From CAVOHU01 sp963817885 (GTDB taxonomy: Bacteria > Acidobacteriota > Vicinamibacteria > Vicinamibacterales > JAKQTR01), in contig CAWFQE010000002.1 of assembly GCA_963817885.1 (NCBI GenBank), positions 1,054,001-1,118,000 of the forward strand: a DNA stretch of 64,000 bases. The letters run 5' to 3'. Positions 27,663-37,211 of this stretch are shown in pieces; the stretch's first letter is position 1; each line of letters begins with the position of its first letter. Under the pieces are notes generated by a model. The model had not been told where the DNA came from. It made no database searches and was given only the letters and a program-made list of their open reading frames with translations. The position numbers were made by a program, and so were the translations under genes.

Positions 27663-28883
27663 TCAGGTGACTTTGATGGCTTTCATCAGTCCGAACAGCG
27701 GCAGGTAATAGGCCACCGCCATCAACACGAACACGCTGGCCAGCGTCACCAGCATGATCGGACCGAACAGCGTCAGGGCCCGATCAACCGTCTGGTCGAC
27801 CTCGCGGTCGTAGTACTGGCGCACGTTCTCGAGGGACTTCGCCATCTGCCCGGTCCGCTCGCCGATGGCGATCATCTGGATCACGATCGGTGAGAACTGG
27901 CCGACGACGGTCAGGGCCCGGGACAACGGCTCGCCGGCCAGCACCCGATCGACCGCGCGCCCGAAGCGCTGTGCGAGGAACGGGTTGCCGATCAGCCGCT
28001 GCATCAGGGTCAGCGACGGGGCGACCTCGAGGCCCGCCTGGTGCAGCGTGCCGAAGTAGTGCGCAAAACGCGACAGGGCGATCTTGCGAATCAGATCGCC
28101 GACGACCGGGATACGCAGGGTCAGCCGCGAGATGGTGACGGCGCCCTCGGGCGTCTGGGCGCGCAGGCGGATGGCGAGGACGATCGCCACGGCGGCGGCC
28201 AGCAGCGTCAGCCAGTTGGCCGTCATGAACTGCGCGAAGCCCATCACGATCCGCGTCGGCAGGGGCAGCTGCACGGTCGCGGCCAGGCGCTGGTACACGC
28301 TGGAGATGCGGGGAATGGAGAATCCGACGAGCACGCTCATCAGCACCGTGAGGAGCACCACCACGATGGTCGGGTAGGTCAGGGCCCCCTTGATCCGCGC
28401 CGCGAGGCCGTCCTGCCACTCGAGCTGCTTGACCAGATCCTCCAGCACCTGTTCGAGGCGGCCGGTCGCCTCGCCTGCCCGCACGATGTTCACGTAGAGC
28501 TCGCCGAAGACCGGGCGTTGGCGGTCGAGGGCCTCCGACAGGCTCCGGCCCGACTCGATGTCCCTTCGCAGCCTGGACACTGACTGCCTGAGCGGCACCT
28601 TCCTGATTTCCGACTCGATGTCGTTCAGCCCCTCGACCAGGGGGACGCCCGTTCCCACCATCGTCGCCAGCTGGGACGTGAAGAAGATCAGGTCGCGGCG
28701 GTTGACCCGTTCGAAGATCCGCACCTCGGACAGGTTGATCATCTGTTCGGAGGGCTGGGCCTGAACCAGGTACCGGTCCTGTTGCCGCAGCAACAGCGCG
28801 AGCGAGTCCTCGTCCCGCGCGGCCATCGTGCCACTGACGCGCTGGCCTGAGGAGTTGACGGCGGTGTAAGCAAAGTCGGGCAT
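27663..28883 (-). CDS. Type II secretion/type IV pilus inner-membrane platform protein (GspF/PilC)
   Basis: The 406-residue polytopic platform protein starts with FAYTAVNSSGQRVSGTM, the usual GspF N-terminus. It contains two GspF domains (about 70-195 and 275-395), each followed by hydrophobic helices; conserved marks include FFTSQLATMVGTGVPL, RAGEATGRLEQVL, and IGERTGQMAKSLENV in the second half. It anchors the assembly ATPase and moves pilin subunits out of the membrane. It starts 12 bases after the GspE stop, and the pseudopilin follows at once, indicating a single transcript. Confidence 0.94.
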   Translation of the reverse strand: MPDFAYTAVNSSGQRVSGTMAARDEDSLALLLRQQDRYLVQAQPSEQMINLSEVRIFERVNRRDLIFFTSQLATMVGTGVPLVEGLNDIESEIRKVPLRQSVSRLRRDIESGRSLSEALDRQRPVFGELYVNIVRAGEATGRLEQVLEDLVKQLEWQDGLAARIKGALTYPTIVVVLLTVLMSVLVGFSIPRISSVYQRLAATVQLPLPTRIVMGFAQFMTANWLTLLAAAVAIVLAIRLRAQTPEGAVTISRLTLRIPVVGDLIRKIALSRFAHYFGTLHQAGLEVAPSLTLMQRLIGNPFLAQRFGRAVDRVLAGEPLSRALTVVGQFSPIVIQMIAIGERTGQMAKSLENVRQYYDREVDQTVDRALTLFGPIMLVTLASVFVLMAVAYYLPLFGLMKAIKVT

Positions 28884-28895
28884 GTTGATTCCCGG

Positions 28896-30539
28896 CTACT
28901 CGTACGCGATTCTGAGCACTTCGTCGAGCGACGTCTGGCCGAACACCGCCTTCGACAGGGCGTCGTCCATCAGCGTCCGCAACCCGCCGCGCACGGCCGC
29001 CTCCTTGATGAGCCTCGAATCGGATCGCGCCCGGATGGCCTCGTTGACCTGTTCGTCGACGGGCAGAATCTCGAAGGCGGCCACCCGCCCCCGGTAGCCC
29101 GTGTTGCCGCACTTCGCGCAGCCCTTCCCGCGGTAGAAGGTCACCGAATCGCTCACCTTCAGGTTCACCTTCTCGAGCAGCTCCGGCTCGTAGGAGGTGG
29201 GTTCCTTGCAGTGCGGGCACAGCACTCTCAGCAAACGCTGCGCCACCACGCCGACCACGGCCGAGGCGAGCAGGTACGGCTCGACCCCCATATCCATGAG
29301 GCGCGGCACCGCTCCGGCCGTGTCCTGCGTGTGCAGGGTGGTGAAGACGAGCACACCGGAGAGCGCGGCCCTGACCGCCAGCTGCGCGGTTTCGGGGTCG
29401 CGAATCTCTCCGACCATGATGACGTCGGGGTCCTGCCGCAGCAGGGACCTGATGGCCGTGGCGAAGGTCAGGCCGGCCTTGGGCCGCACCTGCGTCTGCC
29501 GGATGGTCGAGAACTGGTACTCGACCGGATCCTCGACCGTCATGATGTTCTTCTCGCGCCCCCCGAGGTAATTCAGCGCGGAGTAGAGCGTGGTGGTCTT
29601 CCCGGCCCCGGTCGGACCAGTCACCAGGATGATGCCGCGCGACTTGGCCAGCAGGTCCTGGAAGAGCACCAGGTTGCGCCGATTGAATCCCAATTCCTCG
29701 AGCGGCCGCACGAGCTTTTCTTTTTCGAGGATGCGGATGGCGACCTTCTCGCCGAAGACCGTGGGGAAGCACGACACGCGCATGTCGATCGGGCGGCCCA
29801 GCATCGTCTGCGTGATGCGTCCTTCCTGCGGGAGCCGCTGTTCGGCGATATCGAGGCCCGCCATGACCTTCAGCCGGCTCACCAGGGCCGGCGAGAGGAG
29901 CCGCGGCAGCGTGTCCACCTGGGTGAGGACGCCGTCGACGCGGTGGCGGAGACGCACGACCTTCTCTTCGGGCTCGAGGTGCAGGTCGGTGGCGCCGGCG
30001 CGGACCGCGTCGGTGAGCAGGCTCTCGATGATTCGCACGATTGGCGCTTCGGTCAGCGCCACGTCCCGCTCGGGCTGCGAAAGCGCCGACACGGCCTCGT
30101 CGACCACGCCGCGCAAGGGGCTGCTGGGGCCGAATGTCTGGCCCACCAGCGCCGAGACGGCCGACTTCGTGCTCGACACCACCTCGACCGGGGTGCCCAG
30201 CTGGCGCTGCAGGTCGTCGATGGCGAGCACGTCGAACGGGTTCGCCTGCACGACCCTCAGGCCGTTGCCCGTGCGCCGGAGCGCCGCGACCAGGTGCTTG
30301 CGCGCGAAGTTCTCGGGCACCAGGCCTGCCACGGTCGGGTCGGACTGGAGCGCGTCGGGCGCCACGTAGGGCACGCGCGCCTCGGAGGCCAGCGCCTGGG
30401 CGAGGCCGTCCTCGGACACCAGGCCCATCTCGAGCAGCACGTCTCCGATCAGCGAGCCGTCGGCGCGCTGCTGCTGGAGCGCCAGCTGGAGCTGTTCCGG
30501 CGTGATGACCTTCCTGGCGACGAGTATCTGTCCGATCAT
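28896..30539 (-). CDS. Assembly ATPase (GspE/PilB family)
   Basis: This 547-residue hexameric secretion ATPase powers pilus or pseudopilus extension. An N-terminal MshEN/GspE N1 domain (IGQILVARKVITPEQLQLAL) is followed by Walker A GPTGAGKTTTLY (about residue 309), an Asp box, Walker B region PDVIMVGEIRDPETA and a His box TTLHTQDTAGA. A zinc tetracysteine pair, CPHCKE and CAKCGNTGY, is typical of extension rather than retraction ATPases. The gene is 22 bases after the response regulator stop and 12 bases before the platform gene. A PilT retraction ATPase is absent from the window. Confidence 0.95.
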   Translation of the reverse strand: MIGQILVARKVITPEQLQLALQQQRADGSLIGDVLLEMGLVSEDGLAQALASEARVPYVAPDALQSDPTVAGLVPENFARKHLVAALRRTGNGLRVVQANPFDVLAIDDLQRQLGTPVEVVSSTKSAVSALVGQTFGPSSPLRGVVDEAVSALSQPERDVALTEAPIVRIIESLLTDAVRAGATDLHLEPEEKVVRLRHRVDGVLTQVDTLPRLLSPALVSRLKVMAGLDIAEQRLPQEGRITQTMLGRPIDMRVSCFPTVFGEKVAIRILEKEKLVRPLEELGFNRRNLVLFQDLLAKSRGIILVTGPTGAGKTTTLYSALNYLGGREKNIMTVEDPVEYQFSTIRQTQVRPKAGLTFATAIRSLLRQDPDVIMVGEIRDPETAQLAVRAALSGVLVFTTLHTQDTAGAVPRLMDMGVEPYLLASAVVGVVAQRLLRVLCPHCKEPTSYEPELLEKVNLKVSDSVTFYRGKGCAKCGNTGYRGRVAAFEILPVDEQVNEAIRARSDSRLIKEAAVRGGLRTLMDDALSKAVFGQTSLDEVLRIAYE

Positions 30540-30561
30540 GAGCCCCGGTCCCTCGGGCGCG

Positions 30562-31968
30562 CTAGAACTGTGCGCGCTCCTTGATCTTTTCGACCTCGAT
30601 GCGATGTTTCTTCACAAGGTGCCAGATGCTGCGCTCGGTAATCCCGAGCAGCCTGGCCGCCGAGGCCTGGACGCCGCCCGTCCGCGAGAGCGCTTCGATG
30701 ACGAAGGCGCGCTCGAGTTGCGCCATCTTGTCGTCGAGCGACATCGCCCCCGGCGATTCCCACTGCTGGGACGCGACGCCGGCCACCAGGCCCACGCCCG
30801 CGGGCCTCACCGGGTGAGGCAGGCTCGCCAGGGTCACCACTTCCCCATCGGTCACCACGGCCGCGCGCTCGATGGCGTTCTTGAGCTCCCGGATGTTGCC
30901 GGGCCAGTCGTAGGCCATCAGTGCCGCCAGGGCGTCGGAGGACACGCGCCGGATCGTCCGTCCCAGCCGCCGGTTCGCTTCGGCGAGGAACAGCTCGACC
31001 AGGTCGGAGATTTCCTCGCGCCGCTCGCGCAGGGGCGGCACGCTGATGGTGATCACGTTGAGACGGAAATACAGGTCGTCGCGGAACTGCCCCTCGCGGA
31101 CGCTGCGCAGCAGCTCCTTGTTGGTCGACGCGAGGATGCGCACGTCCACCTTGATGGTCGAGGTGCCGCCCACCCGCTCGACCTCCCGGCTCTGCAGGAC
31201 ACGGAGAATCTTGGCCTGCGTGGCCAGCGTCATGTCGCCGATCTCGTCGAGCAGCAGCGTGCCGCCGTCGGCGAGCTCGAACTTGCCCGGCTTGCGGTTC
31301 TGCGCCCCGGTGAACGCGCCCCGCTCGTAGCCGAACAGTTCGGACTCGAGCAGCGTTTCGGGAATCGCCGCGCAGTTGAGCTTGACGAACGGGCGGAGCT
31401 TGCGGGTGGACCGCTCGTGGATGCGCTCGGCCACCAGCTCCTTGCCGACGCCGCTTTCGCCCAGGATGAGGACCGTCGAGTCGGTGGGCGCCGACCGTTC
31501 GATGAGGTGCGACACCTCGGCCATGGCCTGGCTCTTCCCGAGCACGTGCCGGTGGCCCGGCGCTTCCGCCAGTTCCTCGCGGAGGCGCTCGATTTCCATG
31601 AAGAAGCGCCGCTTCTCCAGGGCCCTCCGGATGACGATCTCCATCTCCTCGAGACGGAACGGCTTGGTGAAGTAGTCGTACGCGCCCCGGCGCATGGCCT
31701 CGATCGCGTTGTCGCGGGTTCCGTGCGCCGTCATGATGATGATGGGAATCCGCGAATCGATCTTGAGGATCTCCTCGACGGCCTGCAGGCCGTCCATCCC
31801 GGGCAGACGAACGTCGAGCAGGACCAGATCCGCCGAGTCAGCCTTGAGCGCCTCGAGCCCTTCCTCGGCGCTCTTGCGCACCGTCAGCCCGTACCCCTGC
31901 CGCTGCAGCGCTTCCTTCAGGAAGAACTGCATCTGCTCGTCGTCGTCGATCACCAGAAGTTGAAACAT
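30562..31968 (-). CDS. Sigma-54-dependent response regulator (PilR-like)
   Basis: This 468-residue NtrC-type activator has a receiver domain with LLVIDDDEQ and the phospho-Asp in LVLLDVRLPGMDG. An AAA+ domain follows with GESGVGKE, the GAFTGA sigma-54 loop and DEIGDMTL, then a C-terminal Fis helix-turn-helix (SAARLLGITERSIWHLVKKH). It is encoded 10 bases after the PAS-containing histidine kinase and inside the pilus assembly operon, the arrangement of PilS/PilR. The three GG-N10-GC promoter matches upstream of the pseudopilin genes at 38.8, 40.05 and 41.18 kb make it the obvious candidate activator. Control of the pseudopilins is inference. Confidence 0.92.
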   Translation of the reverse strand: MFQLLVIDDDEQMQFFLKEALQRQGYGLTVRKSAEEGLEALKADSADLVLLDVRLPGMDGLQAVEEILKIDSRIPIIIMTAHGTRDNAIEAMRRGAYDYFTKPFRLEEMEIVIRRALEKRRFFMEIERLREELAEAPGHRHVLGKSQAMAEVSHLIERSAPTDSTVLILGESGVGKELVAERIHERSTRKLRPFVKLNCAAIPETLLESELFGYERGAFTGAQNRKPGKFELADGGTLLLDEIGDMTLATQAKILRVLQSREVERVGGTSTIKVDVRILASTNKELLRSVREGQFRDDLYFRLNVITISVPPLRERREEISDLVELFLAEANRRLGRTIRRVSSDALAALMAYDWPGNIRELKNAIERAAVVTDGEVVTLASLPHPVRPAGVGLVAGVASQQWESPGAMSLDDKMAQLERAFVIEALSRTGGVQASAARLLGITERSIWHLVKKHRIEVEKIKERAQF

Positions 31969-31978
31969 ACGCGTACAG

Positions 31979-33529
31979 TCAACTGGATCGGGTCGTTTCC
32001 GTCAACAGCGCCGGCCCTGGCGCCTGGTCGTCCGTGATTATGCCTTCGGGCTGCCCGGCGGGCAATTCGATGGCGAAGGTCGTCCCCGCGGTCTCGTCGC
32101 TCTCGACGTCGATGCGCCCGCCATAGGCCGTGACGATCTGGCGGGCGATCGCCAGGCCCAGCCCGGTGCCTGTCGGCCTGGTGGTGTAGAACGGCACGAA
32201 GAGCCGCTTCATCCGGTCGGGCGAAATGTAGGAGCCGGTGTTGTGCACGCGGATCGAGACGTTCTGATCGTGCGAGCCCGTGCGGATGGTCACGACGCCG
32301 TCGTCGGGCGCCGCCTGCACGGCGTTGAGCACGATGTTGGTGACCGCCTGCTCGAGGCGGTGCCGCGCTGCGAGCACGATCGTCCCGTCGGCGGCTTCGT
32401 CGCGGACATTCGACACGGTCACGCGCCGGGCGCCGAGGCCGAGCCGGGCGAAACTGGTGACGTCGCGGACCACGCGCTCGACGTCGACCTGCTCGGAGGC
32501 CGGCGCCGAGTCCGACGAGAGCAGCAGCAGGTTCTCGACGAGCTTGTTGAGGCGGTCGATCGCCTCGATCATCGTGGACACGTAGAGGCGCTTCGGATCG
32601 GTGTCCGCAAAGTCGCGGCCGAGCAGCTCGGCCAGGCCCCGCATCGACGCCAGCGGGTTGCGCAGCTCGTGCGCGACGCCCGCGGTGAGCGTGCCCAGGG
32701 CCACGAGTTGATCGGCCCGCCGCAGGTGGTCCCTGAGCCGCCTGATCTCGTTGAGGTCCTTGAATCCTATCGTGACGCCGATGACCTCGTCCGAGTCGTC
32801 CGCGGCCCCGTCGTGAGGCCGGTCCCCGCGGCGAAGATACGAAATGGACAGGCCAATGCGAATCCGCCGGCCGTCCTTCCCGGCGATGTAGACTTCGTCG
32901 CTCGGCACCGCCTCGCGGCGCGTGATCGAGGTTTCCAGCGCGGCCAGTTCCGCGCGCCCTCCGCCCTCGGGCGCGAACACCTCGCTGAATCTCCTGCCGA
33001 CGATCTCGTCTTCCCGGTAGCCGAGGATCATCTCGGCCGACGGGCTCGAACCGATGATCCGCCCCTCCGTGTTGAGCGTGATGACGGCGCCGGTCATGCT
33101 CTGGAAGACGTACCGGTTCACCGCCGCGATGGCGTCGTTGAACGCGCCCGCCAGCCATTCGGCTTCCGGCGCGGACTTCGCGTCGAACGACGTGCTCAGG
33201 TCTCCCGACGCCATGGCCTCGAGCTTGTCGGCAAACGCCCGCAGGGGCGTCGTGACGCCGATGGCCAGCCCGATGCCCAGGATCGCGGCAATCAGGGCAA
33301 TCAGCAGCACCTGGACGAAGATCTGGTCGAACATCCGGGCCAGCTCGGTGGTGTGACTGCCCTGCAGCGCGATCGCCCGGCGTGCCATGTTCAGTGCGAA
33401 GAAGCCCGTCGCGCCCACCAGCAACGACATGGTGAGCGGCAACAGGATCATCAGTTTGATTCGCGTCGGCGCGAGTCGTTGGGGTTCCGGCGGCTGCCGC
33501 GAACGAAGCCGGGCCGGACCAGGGCTCAT
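31979..33529 (-). CDS. Sensor histidine kinase (PilS-like) with HAMP and PAS
   Basis: This 516-residue membrane kinase has two TM helices (about 27-48 and 70-92) with a very short periplasmic loop, a HAMP linker (about 93-145), a PAS domain (about 150-275), HisKA with GVAHELRNPLASMRG (phospho-His) and HATPase_c with NIVLNAVQAA and GTGLGLAIARQ. The ATG overlaps the stop of the PilP/GspC-like gene by ATGA, and the PilR-like regulator begins 10 bases downstream. The short loop suggests sensing within the membrane, as PilS does for pilin pools, though it has fewer helices than typical PilS. Confidence 0.92.
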   Translation of the reverse strand: MSPGPARLRSRQPPEPQRLAPTRIKLMILLPLTMSLLVGATGFFALNMARRAIALQGSHTTELARMFDQIFVQVLLIALIAAILGIGLAIGVTTPLRAFADKLEAMASGDLSTSFDAKSAPEAEWLAGAFNDAIAAVNRYVFQSMTGAVITLNTEGRIIGSSPSAEMILGYREDEIVGRRFSEVFAPEGGGRAELAALETSITRREAVPSDEVYIAGKDGRRIRIGLSISYLRRGDRPHDGAADDSDEVIGVTIGFKDLNEIRRLRDHLRRADQLVALGTLTAGVAHELRNPLASMRGLAELLGRDFADTDPKRLYVSTMIEAIDRLNKLVENLLLLSSDSAPASEQVDVERVVRDVTSFARLGLGARRVTVSNVRDEAADGTIVLAARHRLEQAVTNIVLNAVQAAPDDGVVTIRTGSHDQNVSIRVHNTGSYISPDRMKRLFVPFYTTRPTGTGLGLAIARQIVTAYGGRIDVESDETAGTTFAIELPAGQPEGIITDDQAPGPALLTETTRSS

Positions 33530-34092
33530 CGCTTTATCCCGGCAGCGGCCGACTGAACGCGCAGGGTCAACCGGCGCTGTGCTCCGGCGGGGGTCGTGAT
33601 CACCACCGCCTCGCGCGTGATGTCGACCACGCGGCCCGCTCCGATCGCGTCGCCAATCCCGACGATCTTTCCGTCGACGACCGCGAGCCGCCGATTCGAC
33701 GAGAACAGGATGGACTTCACCACGGGATCCGGCGACGCCGCGGCGGCGACGCGGGCCGTGCCGGCACGGGTTTCGCTGCCGAACAGGAACGGGTCACGGG
33801 CCCAAGTGGGTGGCGTGGCGAGGTCCACCGGAGGGGGAGCGGGAATCGATGCGGGGTCGGCTGCCTGCTGGGACGACGTCACACCTGAGACCGGTCGGGC
33901 CCGGGGAGCGTCGCCTGAACCTCCGAACGTACCGCCCTGGGACGCCTGCGCAATCTGGGCCTCGAGCGATCCCGGATCCAGCGTCGACGCCTGGCCCGAG
34001 CGGGCGGGACGCAGGTAGACCCAGAAGCTGTAGCCAAGGCTCACCACCAGGACGGCGAGCGCGATTTGAAGGTGACTCTTCCGGATGGTCAT
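33526..34092 (-). CDS. PilP/GspC-like periplasmic alignment protein
   Basis: This 188-residue bitopic protein has a short basic N-terminus, one TM helix (about 8-25), a Pro/Ala/Gln-rich linker (about 30-95) and a small beta-domain. The domain follows the motif ARDPFLFG and contains SILFSSNRRLAVVDGKIVGIGDAI, the pattern of GspC homology-region and PilP domains (a repeated substrate/own-gene-product strand followed by VGD). It lacks the lipobox of classical PilP and is membrane-anchored like GspC. It would link the inner-membrane PilMNO-type platform to the secretin. It lies 27 bases after the PilO-like gene and overlaps the kinase gene. Confidence 0.78.
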   Translation of the reverse strand: MTIRKSHLQIALAVLVVSLGYSFWVYLRPARSGQASTLDPGSLEAQIAQASQGGTFGGSGDAPRARPVSGVTSSQQAADPASIPAPPPVDLATPPTWARDPFLFGSETRAGTARVAAAASPDPVVKSILFSSNRRLAVVDGKIVGIGDAIGAGRVVDITREAVVITTPAGAQRRLTLRVQSAAAGIKR

Positions 34093-34119
34093 GACCAGGA
34101 ACTTTCTTGTGCCAGTCCG

Positions 34120-34872
34120 CTAACGAACCGCTTGGTTCGACCCCAGCTCATCGGGCGCCATGGCAGACGATGTGCGCGGACTGCCGGAACCTTCGGCGCC
34201 GTCGGTCGAGACCACGCGCTGGTAGACCAGCAACTGCGCCCGGACCTTCATGAGCGGCAGGCCGCGCTCGATGGTGAGCGCGCTGACCTCGACCACGGTC
34301 GGGGCGTCGCGCAGGTTCCAAAGGAACGCTCCCACCGCTTCGAAATCCGATTCGAAGCTGACGGCCACCGGTGTGTAGAGCAGGGGTCCCGCGAACAGCT
34401 GCGCGCGGGGATCGCCGGCAGGGATGGCTCCCGGCTCGGCCGCCGCGCTCTGCGCGACGCGGGGCTGGACATCGGATCGCAGGTCGCCGGTGTCGACCGG
34501 CACGTTGACGCGACGACGTTCGCCCGCTTCGATGAGCAGCCCCCGAACCCGCTTGTCCATGTCCCCGCTGCTCAGTGAACGTGCGATGGCCGCGATGATC
34601 TCCGATACCTGGTCGTCGGCCGACATGCGGCGGTTGAACTCGGCCACGAACGCCGTGTCGGTCGACTGGGGAAGCCGTGCGCCTCGCGCGATCGCATCCT
34701 GAAGGGCCTGGACCCTGGCCTGCTGGGTCCGGACCTCGTTGCGCCCCAGGACGTAGACCGAGATCCGCGGCTGGATGAACCAGAAGTACGCCAGGACGGC
34801 GATGGCGATTGAGACAATCGCCATCGCGCTGCGCGAGAGTGCCGAGGTGACCGGCCGCAGGTCCGTGTTCAC
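34120..34872 (-). CDS. PilO/GspM-like inner-membrane protein
   Basis: From the GTG at 34872, which overlaps the upstream stop by GTGA, this 250-residue protein has one TM helix (about 15-36), a coiled-coil stretch (GRNEVRTQQARVQALQDAI) and a C-terminal ferredoxin-like domain. The last includes the SFESDFEAVGAFLWNL segment seen in PilO. It is expected to dimerise with the PilN part of the upstream fusion. A longer open frame runs upstream to 36882 because of a frameshift in the neighbouring gene, but the sequence between about 35160 and 34872 in that frame is non-coding in character. Confidence 0.82.
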   Translation of the reverse strand: MNTDLRPVTSALSRSAMAIVSIAIAVLAYFWFIQPRISVYVLGRNEVRTQQARVQALQDAIARGARLPQSTDTAFVAEFNRRMSADDQVSEIIAAIARSLSSGDMDKRVRGLLIEAGERRRVNVPVDTGDLRSDVQPRVAQSAAAEPGAIPAGDPRAQLFAGPLLYTPVAVSFESDFEAVGAFLWNLRDAPTVVEVSALTIERGLPLMKVRAQLLVYQRVVSTDGAEGSGSPRTSSAMAPDELGSNQAVR

Positions 34873-36882
34873 TTCCGCACCTCGAATCCAAACTGAAAGG
34901 CCAGCACACTGGGCGGAGGGCCCGCGGAGGCAACGGCTGCGGCGCCGCCGGTGCCCGTCTGCGCCCTGGCCGCCGTTCGATTGAACGGGATGAGCGTCCT
35001 GGCGCGAGAACTCCAGAGATACAGGTCCACGTTGGGATCGGTCGGGAGCCCGAAGGCCGTGGTGGCCGCCGAGCCGCCGCCGGCCACCGACGTGTCGGCT
35101 ATCCCGGTCGGGGTTCGGCGGAGCGCTTCCAGCCGGGCCTGCGCGCTGCCGGGCGTCGCCAGACCCGCGGAATCCATAGATCGAATCCACGGTGGTGTTC
35201 GCCAGCCCGGAAACGGTCGGGCCGTACCACGGCTTCGGGTCGGCAATCTCCCTCTCCAGCCACGCGTTGCTGCCGGCAATCATGGGCCGCGGTCCAAGCC
35301 GGCTGTAGTCGACGCCGAGCGGAATCCCGGAGTCGCCCTCGGCCGCCGTCACCTCGGCCGGCGTCCGCGAGTCCGCCGGCGTTCCCGACGTCATGCGGAA
35401 CGAGGCCGGCTTGCTGGGCGCACCGAGCAGCGGAGACGACGTGAGACCGAGCAGGAACGTGCCGAAGGTCGCCTGTGCGTCGGCGGGCCTGGCGGCCACG
35501 GCTTCGCCGTCGACCGTCATGGTCCACGTCGCACCGTGCGGCTCGACTTTGAGCGTGGAGACGGCCAGCTCGGCCGGCGCACTCCGGCCGACCAGTTCGA
35601 GGACGCGGGCCAGCCGGGGCCCCTGCGTGGCCATGGCGTCGAGCGCGGCTCGACGCGCGGCGGTCAGCACCGCACCGCGCTGGCGCTCTTCGAGCGCCCG
35701 CAGTTGCGGCTCGAGCGTGGTCACCGAGCGCCTGAGGTCCGTCAACTGGGACTGGACGGATCGTCCCATCCACCAGATCACGCCGAACGCGATCAGCGAA
35801 AGCAGCACGCCGGTCACCAGGCCCGCGGCCATGCGCTGCCGGAGATCGGCAGGCACGGCGAGCCCGGAGGCGACCGTCTCACGCGGCATCAGATTCACGG
35901 GCGCCGACGGATCGGCCGCGACCACCAGCGCCGGCCTGAACTCGGACGCGCGGTCGCGGAAATCGTCAGCGAGCGACGCCAGGCGCGACAGATCGAGGCC
36001 GTCGATGGAGTCGATCGTTTCGACGTCCATGTTGAGCTCGTGCATCAGCGGCGCCGTGAGCGTTCGGAGCTCCGGCATGTCGCCGCACACCAGGACCTGC
36101 GTCGCGTCGACGCGCAGGTTCTGCTTCACATACAACAACGATCGCCGCAGTTCGGCAGCCAGCCTGGCGGCAAGCTGCGCGGGGTCGGCCGGCGATCCCC
36201 CCGGCTCGGCCGCTGCGGTGTCGTGGCCCCACGGCATCTCGCGGGCGAACAGCACGGCACCGTCACGAACGACGGTGATGCCGGTGACATGACTGTTGAC
36301 CGACAGGACCGAGGTAACCGCGCCCGGGTTGGACCCGGGCCGCAGGCGGACCATGGCCGCATGTGCCACGGCCGGCGTCACGACGCGCTCAATCGAAAAT
36401 CCCGCGTCGATGATCGGCTGGATCCGCGCACGGATTTCGTCCGGTGGCGCGGTGACATAGCAGACCTCGCGACGCGTTCCGCCAGTCGGCGCTTCGCAGA
36501 GTCCGCCGACCAGCACACCATCCGAGATCGTCGACCCGGTCGCCGCCGCCGCCACGCCCGATGTCGCGGCCGCTTCACGCCGCGCGAGCGCCCCGAGGTC
36601 TGCCGGATCGGCGGGCGGCAGCAACATGTGGTGATGTCCGCTTCGCAGGCCCCATACGGCAACCACCGCGCGCCGGGAAATGGACTTCGACGAGATCAGC
36701 TGGCGCAGTTCGGCCGTGAGCAGCGCCGGGTTGCCTGGTGCGCACGGAAACGACCGATAGGCCCGGACCCGGTTGGCCATCGGTCGCGTTCCGCGTCGTC
36801 CCAGCGAGAACCCGCCGCCGGAGCCGACTTCGACGACGCGGCAGTGCGAGGGAAGTAGTTCGATGCCAGTGCGGTTCGCCAT
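34869..36882 (-). CDS. PilM-PilN fusion protein (GspL-like), one apparent frameshift
   Basis: The first ~330 residues are an actin-like PilM-type domain. Near residue 330 the sequence VNLMPRETV marks the PilN N-terminus, followed by a TM helix (GLVTGVLLSLIAFGVIWWMG) and a coiled coil, then a PilN ferredoxin-like domain. PilM and PilN are normally separate genes; here they form one GspL-like chain. The frame shifts by one base near 35160-35170: deleting one C gives YGFAGLATPGSAQARLEAL and continues to FQFGFEVRK at 34869. The tail after the shift (~95 residues) is Ala/Gly/Pro-rich. Intact length would be about 670 residues. It heads the downstream assembly operon; no clear promoter was found upstream. 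Confidence 0.82.
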
Positions 36883-37211
36883 AACTCACTACTGTTTTCG
36901 GCCACTTCGCCCAGTACCAGTAGCGCGGGAGGGGAAATCCGCGCGAAAGTGGGAAGAGGGCGAGCAGCGCGGGAGCGGCCGTCCTCGATGACCCGCAGGA
37001 CAGGATCGAGTGCGGCCCTCCGGCCGCGGGCGCGGATCGGCAAGGCTGCAGCTCGTATGTACATGTCCTGACGCGAGTTAGCCCTGCGACAGGCGCATCG
37101 TCACCGGGGACGGGCCCTGGCTCACTCCCCCGCGCCAGGCGGATGCAGCTTCCGCCTGTCGTCTGGCCTCGATGGGCGACCCCCCGGACAATCCTGCTTC
37201 GCTGTTGGACC
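36883..37211. other. Gene-free spacer upstream of the PilMN operon
   Basis: No convincing coding frame occupies these 329 bases. The stretch should contain the promoter of the PilMN-PilO-PilP-PilSR-GspE-GspF operon on the minus strand, but neither a good sigma-70 nor a GG-N10-GC sigma-54 element was found. It also carries a hairpin at 37137-37157 that may end the pseudopilin transcript. Confidence 0.5.
37137..37157 (-). terminator. Hairpin downstream of pseudopilin 37212-37856
   Basis: A perfect 7-bp stem, AGGCGGA/TCCGCCT, closes a 7-base loop about 55 bases past the stop of the pseudopilin gene. There is no T run, so it is a weak or factor-dependent terminator candidate. Confidence 0.35.

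Noticed and set aside
34873..35160. Apparent continuous 920-codon frame joining PilMN and the PilO-like gene
   Set aside because: The middle part has non-protein composition, while another frame reads through to a natural stop at 34869; a one-base frameshift explains it.
37001..37020. GG-N10-GC pattern upstream of the PilMN operon
   Set aside because: Only the dinucleotide spacing matches; flanking bases are far from TGGCAC and TTGC, so it is expected by chance in GC-rich DNA.
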